This document shows, one piece after another, positions 1 to 7,301 of a stretch of DNA of 64,000 nt (its first letter is position 1; the number at the start of each line of letters is the position of its first letter). The DNA is taken from positions 62,001-126,000 of the forward strand of contig NZ_BMMD01000008.1 in assembly GCF_014645655.1 (NCBI RefSeq), in the 5' to 3' direction. A program made the translations under genes and the position numbers. The notes beneath the pieces were generated by a model, which searched no databases, was not told where the DNA came from, and saw nothing but the letters and a program-made list of their open reading frames with translations. Source of the stretch: Agromyces bauzanensis (lineage in GTDB: Bacteria; Actinomycetota; Actinomycetes; Actinomycetales; Microbacteriaceae).

Positions 1-229
1 CGGAGACGGCGCCGGCGACGGTGCGGTGCACGTCGCTCACGAGCTCCACGGTGTTCGTGAGCAGCTCCGAGGTGATCCACGGATGCCGCCCGCCCTCGCT
101 GCGCGCATCGAGCACCTCGAGCACGCGGTCGCCGATCGAGGCCAGCTCGCCGGTGGGGCGGTCGACGATCGCGATCTCCCACTCGAGGCCCACCGTGGAC
201 CGGGCGGATCGGGCGAACTCGATCTCCAT
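1..229 (-). CDS. Glutamate-cysteine ligase family 2 (YbdK-type carboxylate-amine ligase), N-terminal part
   Basis: Only the first 76 codons are inside the window; the gene runs off the left edge. The protein starts [18 protein letters not shown], the opening of the GCS2/YbdK family of ATP-dependent carboxylate-amine ligases, followed by the family's [15 protein letters not shown] segment near residue 49. Members couple an amino acid to a carboxylate through an acyl phosphate; actinobacterial versions are often annotated as glutamate-cysteine ligase, but the substrate here is unknown. The ATG is preceded on its strand by a GGAGGGGG Shine-Dalgarno sequence 7 bases away. It is divergent from rpsP. 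Confidence 0.82.
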   Translation of the reverse strand, partial: MEIEFARSARSTVGLEWEIAIVDRPTGELASIGDRVLEVLDARSEGGRHPWITSELLTNTVELVSDVHRTVAGAVS

Positions 230-385
230 GCGAACCCCCTCCGGACGGGCGGATGCACCGATGTCGGCCCATCTTGGCACGCGAGCCCGGCGATTATCCT
301 TACGACGCGAAATCTGCAAGAATGGTCAGTCGAGTTCTGTACCGCCCGACCCTCTATCCGGCGCGCAGGACCCCAGAGAGCTTCC

Positions 386-412
386 GCCGAGTGTGCACCC
401 CACGCTCACGGC
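386..412 (+). promoter_or_regulatory. Stem-loop in the rpsP leader
   Basis: GAGTGTG (389-395) can pair with CACGCTC (401-407) around a CACCC loop, extended by GCC/GGC across a small bulge. It lies 40 bases before the rpsP start in a 220-base region without a gene. No clear -10 box was recognised here. It could be part of an mRNA leader or chance pairing in GC-rich DNA. Confidence 0.25.
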
Positions 413-450
413 TGTCAGTTCGCCAACCTCATCACATCATCAGGAGAATT

Positions 451-873
451 GTGGCTGTCAAGATCCGTCTCAAGCGCCTCGGCAAGATCCGTGCGCCGTA
501 CTACCGCATCGTCGTCGCCGACTCGCGCACCAAGCGCGACGGTCGCGTGATCGAGGAGATCGGCAAGTATCACCCCACCCAGAACCCCTCGTTCATCGAG
601 GTCGACTCCGACCGCGCCCAGTACTGGCTCTCGGTCGGCGCGCAGCCGACCGAGCAGGTCGCGGCGATCCTCAGGCTCACGGGCGACTGGGGCAAGTTCA
701 AGGGCGACGAGAACGCGGTCTCCCGCGTTCAGGTCGCCGAGCCCAAGGCCGCTTTCGTCGCCGACGAGGCCAAGAAGCCGGTGCTGAAGCCCAAGGCCGA
801 GAAGCCGGCGAAGGCCGACGCGACCCCCGCCGAGGAGGCGCCCGCCGACGAGGCCGCCACGGACGAGGCCTAG
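451..873 (+). CDS. rpsP: 30S ribosomal protein S16
   Basis: S16 binds 16S rRNA in the body of the small subunit and is needed for its assembly. The GTG start is fixed by AGGAG at 442-446 and by the family N-terminus [20 protein letters not shown]. The conserved core (about residues 1-90, with YHPTQNPS and the [10 protein letters not shown] segment) is followed by an Ala/Lys/Glu-rich tail of about 45 residues, common in actinobacterial S16; total length is 140 aa. It is the first gene of the rpsP-khpA-rimM-trmD block, whose members all act on ribosome or tRNA maturation and are spaced by 0-10 bases, so one transcript is likely. Confidence 0.97.
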   Translation: MAVKIRLKRLGKIRAPYYRIVVADSRTKRDGRVIEEIGKYHPTQNPSFIEVDSDRAQYWLSVGAQPTEQVAAILRLTGDWGKFKGDENAVSRVQVAEPKAAFVADEAKKPVLKPKAEKPAKADATPAEEAPADEAATDEA

Positions 874-876
874 GCC

Positions 877-1113
877 TTGCTCCAGTCCGCGCTCGAACAC
901 CTCGTCAAGGGGATCGTCGATCACCCTGACGACGTCAGGGTCGTCGCCGCCTCGAGCGGACGCGGCGAGGTCCTCGAGGTTCACGTGAACCCCGAGGACC
1001 TCGGTCGCGTGATCGGACGCGCCGGCCGCACCGCGAAGGCGCTCCGCACCCTCGTGACCGCACTCGCCGACGGCCGCCGCGTTCGCGTCGACGTCGTCGA
1101 CACCGACGACTGA
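877..1113 (+). CDS. khpA: KH-domain RNA-binding protein KhpA
   Basis: This is a 78-residue protein made of one KH domain, with the RNA-contacting GxxG loop visible as GRAGRT near residue 47 (context DLGRVIGRAGRT). KhpA-type proteins bind RNA globally, usually with KhpB, and affect cell size and translation in Gram-positive bacteria. The start is TTG three bases after the rpsP stop, which matches the family start LLxxALEHLVKGIVDHPDDV. The tight spacing and the position between rpsP and rimM are typical of actinobacteria and firmicutes. Confidence 0.9.
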   Translation: MLQSALEHLVKGIVDHPDDVRVVAASSGRGEVLEVHVNPEDLGRVIGRAGRTAKALRTLVTALADGRRVRVDVVDTDD

Positions 1114-1114
1114 C

Positions 1115-1699
1115 GTGAGCGCCGCAGCCCGAACGCAGCTCCGGGTCGGCCGCCTCACGAAGGCGCACGGCCTGAAGGGCGCCCTCAAGCTCGAGCTCTA
1201 CACCGACGACCCCGAGCGCCGCTTCGTGCCCGGGGCCGAGTTCTCGCTGCAGGTGCCCGCCGACTCGCCGTGGCACGGCAAGCACCTGAGGCTGCGCGAG
1301 CTCCGGTGGTACAACGGGCATCCCGTGGGGTTCTTCGAGGGCGTCGACGACCGCACCGCCGCCGAGAGCCTCGTGAAGGCCATCCTCTGGGTCGACCACG
1401 TCGACCAGGAGGCGCCCGAGCCCGACGCGTGGTACGACCACCAGCTCGTGGGGCTCACCGTGCTCCGTGACGGCGAGAAGGTCGGCGAGATCACGCACGT
1501 CGACCATCTCCCCGCGCAGGACCTCCTGATCGTGAAGACGCCCGGCGGCGAGGTCATGGTGCCGTTCGTCTCCGCGATCGTGCCCGAGGTCGACCTCGAG
1601 GCCGGCGCCGTCACCGTCACGCCGCCGTCGGGGCTCTTCGAGGAGCTCCCCGAGGCGGCGGGCGACGCATCCGCGGAGCCCGACGAGCGCAGCGAGTAG
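1115..1699 (+). CDS. rimM: 16S rRNA processing protein RimM
   Basis: RimM assists maturation of the 30S head, binding S19. The 194-residue protein has the N-terminal RimM beta-barrel (LRVGRLTKAHGLKGALKLEL, residues 8-27) and the C-terminal PRC-barrel with WYDHQLVGLTV near residue 106 and the VPFVSAIVPEVD segment near residue 149. The GTG start lies one base after the khpA stop, so translation is probably coupled. The acidic C-terminal tail is unremarkable. Confidence 0.97.
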   Translation: MSAAARTQLRVGRLTKAHGLKGALKLELYTDDPERRFVPGAEFSLQVPADSPWHGKHLRLRELRWYNGHPVGFFEGVDDRTAAESLVKAILWVDHVDQEAPEPDAWYDHQLVGLTVLRDGEKVGEITHVDHLPAQDLLIVKTPGGEVMVPFVSAIVPEVDLEAGAVTVTPPSGLFEELPEAAGDASAEPDERSE

Positions 1700-1708
1700 G
1701 CGGGCGCG

Positions 1709-2419
1709 ATGCGGATCGACATCGTCACGATCTTCCCCGGGTTCTTCTCGGTGCTCGACATCTCGCTGCTGGGCAGGGCCCGGCAGGCGGGGCTCATCGA
1801 GGTGGTCACGCACGACCTGCGCGAGTTCACGCACGACCGGCACCGCACCGTCGACGACACGCCCTACGGGGGCGGCGCCGGCATGGTCATGAAGCCCGAG
1901 CCGTGGGGCGAGGCCCTCGACGCGATCGTCGGCGACGGCGCATCCGACGCGCTGCTCGTGGTTCCGTCGCCCGCCGGCGAGCCGTTCACGCAGGCCATCG
2001 CGCGCGAGCTCGCGGCAGAGGAGCACCTCGTGTTCGCGTGCGGGCGGTACGAGGGCATCGACCAGCGCGTCGTCGACCACTACGCGGGCCGCATGCGCGT
2101 GCGCCTCATCAGCCTCGGCGATTACGTGCTGAACGGGGGCGAGGTCGCCGCGATGGCCATGATCGAGGCTGCCGGACGACTCGTGCCCGGCGTCGTCGGC
2201 AACCCCGAGAGCCTCGTCGAGGAGTCCCACCAGGACGGCCTCCTCGAGTACCCGAGCTACACGAAGCCCGCCGTCTGGCGCGGGCACGAGGTGCCGCCCG
2301 TGCTGCTCTCGGGGAACCACGGCCGGGTCGCCGCCTGGCGTCGCGAGCAGCAGCTCGACCGCACGGCCCGAGTGCGGCCCGAACTGCTCGGAGACGCACC
2401 CGGCGATACGCCCGCGTGA
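1709..2419 (+). CDS. trmD: tRNA (guanine37-N1)-methyltransferase TrmD
   Basis: TrmD makes m1G37 next to the anticodon in tRNAs reading CNN codons, which prevents +1 frameshifting; it uses S-adenosylmethionine bound in a trefoil knot. Visible hallmarks are [10 protein letters not shown] at the start, [16 protein letters not shown] near residue 50, [10 protein letters not shown] near residue 112 and the knot motif [11 protein letters not shown] near residue 137. The length of 236 aa is normal. The ATG lies 9 bases after rimM and it is the last gene of the block. Confidence 0.97.
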   Translation: MRIDIVTIFPGFFSVLDISLLGRARQAGLIEVVTHDLREFTHDRHRTVDDTPYGGGAGMVMKPEPWGEALDAIVGDGASDALLVVPSPAGEPFTQAIARELAAEEHLVFACGRYEGIDQRVVDHYAGRMRVRLISLGDYVLNGGEVAAMAMIEAAGRLVPGVVGNPESLVEESHQDGLLEYPSYTKPAVWRGHEVPPVLLSGNHGRVAAWRREQQLDRTARVRPELLGDAPGDTPA

Positions 2420-2426
2420 GGCACTC

Positions 2427-2486
2427 TTCACCTGTCGGAAACACCCGAGTGCCGTTCGCGAAACACACCGTGCATAGCGTCGAAAC
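2427..2486 (+). promoter_or_regulatory. Periodic GlnR-like binding boxes upstream of the sirohydrochlorin chelatase
   Basis: Three GAAAC pentamers start at 2438, 2460 and 2482, exactly 22 bases apart. Eleven bases before the first two are TTCAC (2427) and GTGCC (2449), giving TTCAC-n6-GAAAC-n6-GTGCC-n6-GAAAC, the architecture of actinobacterial GlnR operators (gTnAC-n6-GaAAc repeats). The third unit has a poor left half. GlnR controls nitrogen assimilation, which fits the siroheme enzyme and nasC relic downstream. The spacing is seen in the sequence; the regulator is inferred. Confidence 0.5.
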
Positions 2487-2529
2487 CGGCGGGTGAGACC
2501 GGATACCGCCGGAAAGCGCGGGTCTGGAG

Positions 2530-3291
2530 ATGGTCGGGTCGACTGGTGCGGGCGTCCCGACGGACCATCTCGGCGTTCCTCCGCTCCGGCTGGTCGCGGT
2601 GACGCACGGGGCGCCGTCGGGTGAGAACCGCGAAGCGATCATCCGCCTCGTCGACGGCGTCGCATCCGCCCGCCCCGATCTCGACGTCTCGATCAGCTTC
2701 GTCGACGCGTCCAACGCCGACGTCGCCGCCGCGCTGGCGGCCGACGCCGAGCCCGGTGCGGTCATCGTGCCGCTCGTGCTCTCGGCGGGGTTCCACGTGC
2801 GCACCGGCCTCTCTCTCGGACTCGACCGCCTGGGCGGCGGTGCGCAGCTGGCCGCCGAGCTCGGGCCCGATGATCGCATCGTCGAGGTCCTCGCGGCGCG
2901 ACTGGCTCGCCTGGGCCTCGCCGACGGCGACGCCGTGCTGCTCGCCGCGGCCGGCTCCAATGACCCGCGGGCCGTGCGCGAGTGCTTCGAGACCGCCAGA
3001 CGGCTCGCGCAGCGCCTCGGCCGGCCCGTGACCGTGGGCTTCATCGCGGCCGCGATCCCGCGGCTCCCCGACGCCATCGAGATGATCCGCGAGGTGCACC
3101 CTGGCGCACGCGTGGTGGTGGGCTCGTACCTGCTCGCCCCCGGCACGTTCTACGACGCCGCATCCGTCGCCGGCGCCGACGCCATCGCCGACCCGCTGCT
3201 GCTTCCCGAGGAACCCGCCGCGCCCGAGCTCGTCGATCTCGTGCTCGAGCGCTACGACGAGGCCGACGCGAACAGCCGCGAGCGGGCCTGA
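2530..3291 (+). CDS. Sirohydrochlorin chelatase (CbiX/SirB family)
   Basis: CbiX-type enzymes insert Fe2+ (siroheme) or Co2+ into sirohydrochlorin. The 253-residue protein contains two CbiX repeats: an N-terminal half with VAVTHGAPSGENR (metal-binding His about residue 25), VDASNADVAAAL and VPLVLSAGFHVRTGL, and a C-terminal half with LAAAGSNDPRAV, TVGFIAAAIP and SYLLAPGTFYDAA. Siroheme is the cofactor of assimilatory nitrite and sulfite reductases, and a nasC remnant follows on the opposite strand. The first recognised homology begins near residue 18. The Shine-Dalgarno GGAG abuts the ATG, so the exact start is uncertain. A second, broken copy lies at 3970-4512. Confidence 0.86.
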   Translation: MVGSTGAGVPTDHLGVPPLRLVAVTHGAPSGENREAIIRLVDGVASARPDLDVSISFVDASNADVAAALAADAEPGAVIVPLVLSAGFHVRTGLSLGLDRLGGGAQLAAELGPDDRIVEVLAARLARLGLADGDAVLLAAAGSNDPRAVRECFETARRLAQRLGRPVTVGFIAAAIPRLPDAIEMIREVHPGARVVVGSYLLAPGTFYDAASVAGADAIADPLLLPEEPAAPELVDLVLERYDEADANSRERA

Positions 3292-3320
3292 GGGCGGTTC
3301 GATCGAGCGGGTCGCTCCGG

Positions 3321-3975
3321 TCAGGCCGTGAGGCTCGGCGTCCCGTCGGCCGCGGCGGCCCCGGTGAGCACGTCGGCGATGCGGCCCTTGCACCCGCCGC
3401 AGCCGGTCCCGGCCCGCGTGTCGCGTCCGACGCCCTCGACGGTGGTGTTGCCGCACGCCGCGGACTCCTCGATGCGTCCCACGGTGACCCCGTTGCACCA
3501 GCACACCGTGGTGGCAGATGCGAACGCGTCGGCGTCCTCGGCGGGGTCGTAGTCGGGGCCCCGAGCCGTTCGGCGGTGGACGGATGCATCGACGCGACCG
3601 CCTCGGGGCGCGCCCCGATGGACTCGGGCACCCGGCGGGTCTGCGTGCCGCTCTGGTAGTGCTCGAGCAGCCGCCCGGTGACGAGCGTGAGCTCGCCCTC
3701 GGCGGGACGCCGACGCACGGACTCCCGTACCGACACGGCGACGAGGCGGGCGAGGCCGTCGGGGTGTGCGAACCGGTCGGCGAAGAGCCGGGGCGTGCCG
3801 GCGCTGCCGCGCGGGTACGGCCAGTAGGCGAGCACCCGCAGTTCGTCGCGGACCCCCGTCGGCGGCATGACCGCCCGGCGACGACGGATGACGCGGCCCT
3901 CGAGGTTCGTCATGGTGCCCTCCTCCTCGGCCCACTGCGTCACCGGCAGCACGACGTCGGCGAGCGCGGCCGTGG
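3321..3975 (-). pseudogene. nasC: Truncated assimilatory nitrate reductase large subunit (NasC), C-terminal remnant with BFD-like [2Fe-2S] domain
   Basis: Read leftward, the stretch begins abruptly inside a molybdopterin oxidoreductase (ADVVLPVTQWAEEEGTMTNL, a hallmark before the molybdopterin-dinucleotide-binding domain), continues through YQSGTQTRRVPES and ends with a BFD-like [2Fe-2S] domain (VCWCNGVTVGRI ... GTGCGGCKGRI). The N-terminal two thirds, including the [4Fe-4S] and most molybdopterin-binding parts, are missing. The reading frame also shifts by one base at a GGGGCCCC run near 3557-3564. At 3975 it abuts a broken cbiX copy pointing the other way, so a deletion has joined the two. 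The remnant cannot make an active reductase. Confidence 0.75.
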
Positions 3976-4512
3976 CGGCGCTCGTGGCATCGGCGCAGAG
4001 CGCGGCGCCCGACCTCGCGGTGGAGGACGCGTTCGTCGACGTGCAGGCGCCCGACGTGGCATCCGTGCTCGGCTCGCTGGTGACGGGCCACGACCCGGTG
4101 ATCGTGCCGCTCCTGCTGTCGGCGGGCTACCACGTGCATGTGGACCTCGCGCGGACGGCGGCCGGGGCATCCGGCCCGACCCTGCCCGGCGGGATCGAGC
4201 GACGCACGCGCCGTCGCCGACTGCCGCGACGTCGGCCGGCGCCTCGCGCAGCGCATCGGGCGCCCCGTGGCCGTCGGCTTCATCTCGGCGGCGCGACCGG
4301 CGCAGCCCGACGCGATCGCGCGGCACGTGTCACGCGTGGTGCGTCGCGAGCTACCTGCTCGCCCCGGGACGTTCCACGATCGCGCGGTCGCCGCCGGTGC
4401 GACCGTCATGACCGCGCCCCTCCTGCGGCCGGATGCCCCGCCGCCCACGGCCCTCGTCGAACTCGTGCTCGACCGCTTCGCCGCGGCCCGCGCGCTCAGC
4501 CGCGCTGCGTGA
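3970..4512 (+). pseudogene. Degenerate second sirohydrochlorin chelatase (CbiX) copy
   Basis: Homology to CbiX starts mid-protein with AALVASAQSAAPDLAVEDAF, VDVQAPDVASVLG and VPLLLSAGYHVHVDLA, so the start codon and first strand are gone. Near 4180-4200 an internal deletion removes the linker, and reading resumes in another frame with SSDARAVADCRDVGRRLAQR and PVAVGFISAARP. Two further one-base shifts occur: SYLLAPG is readable only in a third frame near 4345-4368, while GTFHDRAVAAGATVMTAPLL returns to the previous one. The lesions make sequencing error alone an unlikely explanation. It overlaps the 3' end of map by 17 bases. Confidence 0.78.
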
Positions 4513-5284
4513 GCACGATCGGGTCGCCGTCGGTGACCGCGATGGTGTGCTCGGAGTGCGCGCCGCGCGACCCGTCGGCGCTGCGCAGCGTCCAGCCGTC
4601 GGGATCGGTGAAGATCCGGTCGGTGGTCGCCAGGAACCACGGCTCGATCGCGATGACGAGGCCGGGCTTCAGGGGCAGGCCCCGCCCTGGGCGGCCGTTG
4701 TTCGGGACGTGCGGGTCGCCGTGCATGGTGCGTCCCACGCCGTGCCCACCGAAGTCGGTGTTGATCGGGTAGCCCTCGGCCTTCGCGACGTCGGCGATGG
4801 CCCGGGAGATGTCGCCGATGCGGTTGCCGGGGCGCGCGGCGGCGATGCCCGCGGCCAGTGCGCGCTCGGTCGTGTCGATGAGCCGCAGGTCCTCGGGGCG
4901 CGGCGTGCCGACGACCACCGAGATCGCCGAGTCGGCAACCCAGCCGTTCACCTCGGCGGCGAAGTCGAGGTTCAGCAGGTCGCCGTCGCGGAGCCGGTAG
5001 TCGTGGGGGAGGCCGTGCAGCACCGCGTCGTTCACCGACGTGCAGAGCACCTTGCCGAACGGGCTCGCGCCGAACGACGGGTGATAGTCGATGTAGCAGC
5101 TCTCGGCGCCCGCGTCGCGGATCATGTCGTGCGCGAGGGCATCGAGCTCGAGCAGGTTGACGCCCGCGGCGGCAGCCTTCGACGTCGCCTCCAGCACGCT
5201 GGCCACGAAGTGGCCCGCGGGTCGCATCTCCTCGATCTCGGCGGGGGTCCTCAGTTCGATCACGCTCATCCTCTCCGAGTCCAT
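4496..5284 (-). CDS. map: Methionine aminopeptidase, type I
   Basis: The enzyme removes the initiator methionine from nascent proteins. The metal-binding set of the family is visible: Asp in LLNLDFAAEV, Asp in VADSAISVV, His in GGHGVGRTMHGDPH, Glu in IAIEPWF and Glu in HSEHTIAV; the short form lacks an N-terminal zinc domain. The chosen ATG (5284, MDSERMSVIEL) has GGAG eight bases upstream; ATG 5269 (MSVIELRTPAEI) is the alternative but has its SD-like GGAGAGG touching it. Length is about 262 aa. It stands alone, convergent with the broken chelatase. Confidence 0.96.
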   Translation of the reverse strand: MDSERMSVIELRTPAEIEEMRPAGHFVASVLEATSKAAAAGVNLLELDALAHDMIRDAGAESCYIDYHPSFGASPFGKVLCTSVNDAVLHGLPHDYRLRDGDLLNLDFAAEVNGWVADSAISVVVGTPRPEDLRLIDTTERALAAGIAAARPGNRIGDISRAIADVAKAEGYPINTDFGGHGVGRTMHGDPHVPNNGRPGRGLPLKPGLVIAIEPWFLATTDRIFTDPDGWTLRSADGSRGAHSEHTIAVTDGDPIVLTQRG

Positions 5285-5337
5285 TCTGGCGGCTCCGCCC
5301 TGAGTGAACACCCGGCCCGCTCGAAGGCGGCCAGGGT

Positions 5338-5343
5338 TACGCT
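5338..5343 (+). promoter_or_regulatory. -10 box of a probable leaderless promoter
   Basis: TACGCT followed by six bases and then the ATG at 5350; no Shine-Dalgarno sequence precedes that ATG. Transcription would start at or next to the start codon. Confidence 0.5.
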
Positions 5344-5349
5344 GTGGCC

Positions 5350-5898
5350 ATGCTGATCCGGCGTGCGTTCCTCTGGTGGCTGGTCGCCGCGGCCGTCGTG
5401 CTGCCGATCTGGCTGGGCGTGGGCTGGGTGACCTTCGGCCGGGGCGGCTGGGGCACCCTCGGCCTCGTGATCACCGTACCGATCACCTTCATCACGCTCG
5501 CGGTCGTCGCGCTCCTCGTGAGGATCCGTCCGACCGTGCGCGCCGACCGGGCAGCCTCGTGGATGGACGTCGGCGTGGTCGGAGCGCTGCACGCCGCCGT
5601 CATCGGCATCGGGTTCTACGGCGACTCGGGCGCCTTCTTCGGCGTCATGGCCATCCTGCTCGCGATCGTCGCGTTCTGGAGTTCCGTGTGGCAGCTCATC
5701 TCCGACGGTGCCAAGCGCATGGAGGCCACCATGGTCGAGTTCGAGCGCCTTGCCGCCGAGCAGACAGGGCAAGGCAGCGGGGATACCGCGTCCCGCCCGT
5801 TCACCCGCGTCGACGAGGAGATCATCGTCATCCAGGAGCGCACGGAGCGCACCGAGCGCACCGACGGTGGCGGGGAGCGTACCGACAGCGGGCAGTGA
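5350..5898 (+). CDS. Four-helix integral membrane protein of unknown function
   Basis: I do not recognise a named family. The 182-residue protein has four hydrophobic stretches (about residues 6-26, 36-58, 74-92 and 97-115) and a hydrophilic, charged C-terminal tail from about residue 120 that ends with short Glu/Arg/Thr repeats (ERTERTERTD). Tail and helices suggest a small inner-membrane protein with a cytoplasmic tail. The start is the ATG rather than the in-frame GTG at 5344 because a TACGCT -10 box places transcription at the ATG. It lies between map (divergent) and rplS. Confidence 0.7.
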   Translation: MLIRRAFLWWLVAAAVVLPIWLGVGWVTFGRGGWGTLGLVITVPITFITLAVVALLVRIRPTVRADRAASWMDVGVVGALHAAVIGIGFYGDSGAFFGVMAILLAIVAFWSSVWQLISDGAKRMEATMVEFERLAAEQTGQGSGDTASRPFTRVDEEIIVIQERTERTERTDGGGERTDSGQ

Positions 5899-5967
5899 CC
5901 GCGACAGGGCATCCCACCGTGTTCGCCTGTGCTTCGGGGAGCGCTTTGGCGCGCCGGGCTGCGGCAT

Positions 5968-5988
5968 GGCACAATAGACGATTGTGCC
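5968..5988 (+). promoter_or_regulatory. Perfect inverted repeat over the probable rplS promoter
   Basis: GGCACAAT (5968-5975) and ATTGTGCC (5981-5988) form a perfect 8-bp dyad around AGACG. The dyad contains two possible -10 boxes: CACAAT (5970-5975, with TTGGCG at 5946-5951, 18-base spacing) or TAGACG (5975-5980). It could be an operator or the start of the leader RNA. Confidence 0.4.
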
Positions 5989-6047
5989 GCCGCAGGTCTC
6001 TGCCTCCGGGGAGCAACGCACGACGCGAGCGATCGCGCAGGCGGCAC
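5984..6047 (+). promoter_or_regulatory. Candidate structured leader RNA of rplS
   Basis: GTGCCGCC (5984-5991) is perfectly complementary to GGCGGCAC (6040-6047) and would close a domain that holds two short hairpins (GCAG/CTGC around GTCT, and CTCC/GGAG around GG). It lies in the transcribed space upstream of the L19 gene, where autoregulatory leaders are known in other phyla. Structure and function are inferred from base pairing only. Confidence 0.4.
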
Positions 6048-6105
6048 CGGACATTCCATCCATGATCCGCGTTCGACCGGTGGCGGGCGCAGAGAGCGAA
6101 CCATC

Positions 6106-6453
6106 ATGCACATCCTCGACCACGTCGACGCCGCGAGCCTGAGGTCGGACATCCCCGACTTCCGCCCCGGCGACACCGTCAAGGTGCACGTCAACATCGT
6201 CGAAGGCGCGCGCTCGCGCATCCAGGTCTTCCAGGGCGTCGTCATCGGCCGCTCGGGCGAGGGCGTGCGCGAGACCTTCACGGTTCGCAAGGTCAGCTTC
6301 CAGGTCGGCGTCGAGCGCAAGTTCCCGGTGCACTCGCCGGTCATCGACCACATCGAGGTCGTCACCCGCGGCGACGTCCGTCGCGCGAAGCTGTACTACC
6401 TGCGCAAGCTCCGCGGCAAGAAGGCGAAGATCAAGGAGAAGCGCGGGAGCTGA
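6106..6453 (+). CDS. rplS: 50S ribosomal protein L19
   Basis: L19 sits at the 30S-50S interface. The protein is 115 aa with the conserved [16 protein letters not shown] segment (residues 19-34), the [20 protein letters not shown] core and the basic end [16 protein letters not shown]. The ATG has only a weak Shine-Dalgarno sequence (AGAGAGCGAACC), which fits control by the upstream leader. In many bacteria rplS follows trmD directly; here about 3.7 kb with the chelatase relics, map and a membrane protein lie between them. Confidence 0.97.
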   Translation: MHILDHVDAASLRSDIPDFRPGDTVKVHVNIVEGARSRIQVFQGVVIGRSGEGVRETFTVRKVSFQVGVERKFPVHSPVIDHIEVVTRGDVRRAKLYYLRKLRGKKAKIKEKRGS

Positions 6454-6503
6454 TCCGATCGACGCCGCCGCCCGCGCGTCGCGAGCGGCTCGTCATCGTC
6501 ACC

Positions 6504-6536
6504 GAGCTCCCCACCCCTAGACTGGGTGGGGAGTTC
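6504..6536 (+). promoter_or_regulatory. Inverted repeat with the lepB -10 box in its loop
   Basis: CTCCCCACCC (6507-6516) and GGGTGGGGAG (6524-6533) pair perfectly, extended by three more pairs including one G-T. The seven-base loop CTAGACT contains a TAGACT -10 hexamer (6518-6523), 23 bases before the lepB ATG. It may act as an operator, or as a hairpin ending rplS transcription; no T-tract follows. Confidence 0.45.
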
Positions 6537-6546
6537 GGGCGGTCAA

Positions 6547-7299
6547 ATGACAGAAAAGGCAAGCACCACGCGGATGGACATGGACCGCGCGGGCTCGGTA
6601 TCGGCACGCAGGAAGAAGAGCACCCTCCTCTTCCTCAGGGACCTGCTCGTCATCTTCATGGTGGCGGTGCTCGTCTCATTCCTCATCAAGACGTTCCTCA
6701 TCAGGTCGTTCTTCATTCCGTCGCAGTCGATGGAGCAGACCCTCGTGATGGACGATCGCATCATCGTGAACGAGCTCGTGCCCGAGGTCACGCCCATCAC
6801 GCGCGGCGACGTGGTCGTCTTCAAGGACCCGGGCGGCTGGCTCCCCGCGCGCGAGGAGGCTCAGCAGCCGCCGCTCATCGCCGCGGTCGACTGGTTCCTC
6901 GCGTTCGTCGGCCTCTCCGCGCCCGACTCGAACGACCACCTCGTGAAGCGCATCATCGGCCTGCCGGGCGACCACGTCGTCTGCTGCAACGCGCTCGGGC
7001 AGCTGAGCGTCAACGGCGTGCCGCTCGACGAGCCGTACGTGGCGCTGCCTCCCGGTGAGACCAAGGTGTCGCGCGACGACTTCGACGAGGTCGTGCCCGA
7101 CGACTCGCTGTGGGTCATGGGCGACAACCGCTACAACTCGAAGGACTCGCGCTACAACGGCGAGACGCCGCTCGAGGGCTTCGTGCCAATCGACAACGTG
7201 GTCGGCCGGGCGTTCGTGGTGAGCTGGCCGGTCGACCACTGGTCTTGGCTCGGCAACTACCCCGAGACGTTCGCCGGCGTCGACGAGGGAGCGGGCTGA
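6547..7299 (+). CDS. lepB: Signal peptidase I
   Basis: Type I signal peptidase cleaves signal peptides of exported proteins at the outer face of the membrane. One N-terminal transmembrane helix (about residues 25-48) is followed by box B with the catalytic Ser61 (PSQSMEQTL), box D with the general-base Lys134 (VKRIIGLPGD) and box E (VMGDNRYNSKDSR). The start is the ATG at 6547 (MTEKAST); an in-frame GTG at 6526 lies too close to the -10 box. Length is 250 aa. It heads the lepB-rnhB-DUF2469 run. Confidence 0.96.
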   Translation: MTEKASTTRMDMDRAGSVSARRKKSTLLFLRDLLVIFMVAVLVSFLIKTFLIRSFFIPSQSMEQTLVMDDRIIVNELVPEVTPITRGDVVVFKDPGGWLPAREEAQQPPLIAAVDWFLAFVGLSAPDSNDHLVKRIIGLPGDHVVCCNALGQLSVNGVPLDEPYVALPPGETKVSRDDFDEVVPDDSLWVMGDNRYNSKDSRYNGETPLEGFVPIDNVVGRAFVVSWPVDHWSWLGNYPETFAGVDEGAG

Positions 7300-7301
7300 C
7301 C

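Noticed and set aside
935-2431. A 498-codon open frame on the minus strand across khpA, rimM and trmD
   Set aside because: It is a shadow of strongly conserved genes on the other strand; GC-rich codon bias leaves antisense frames open, and the product is low-complexity Arg/Val/Asp/Glu text without a domain.
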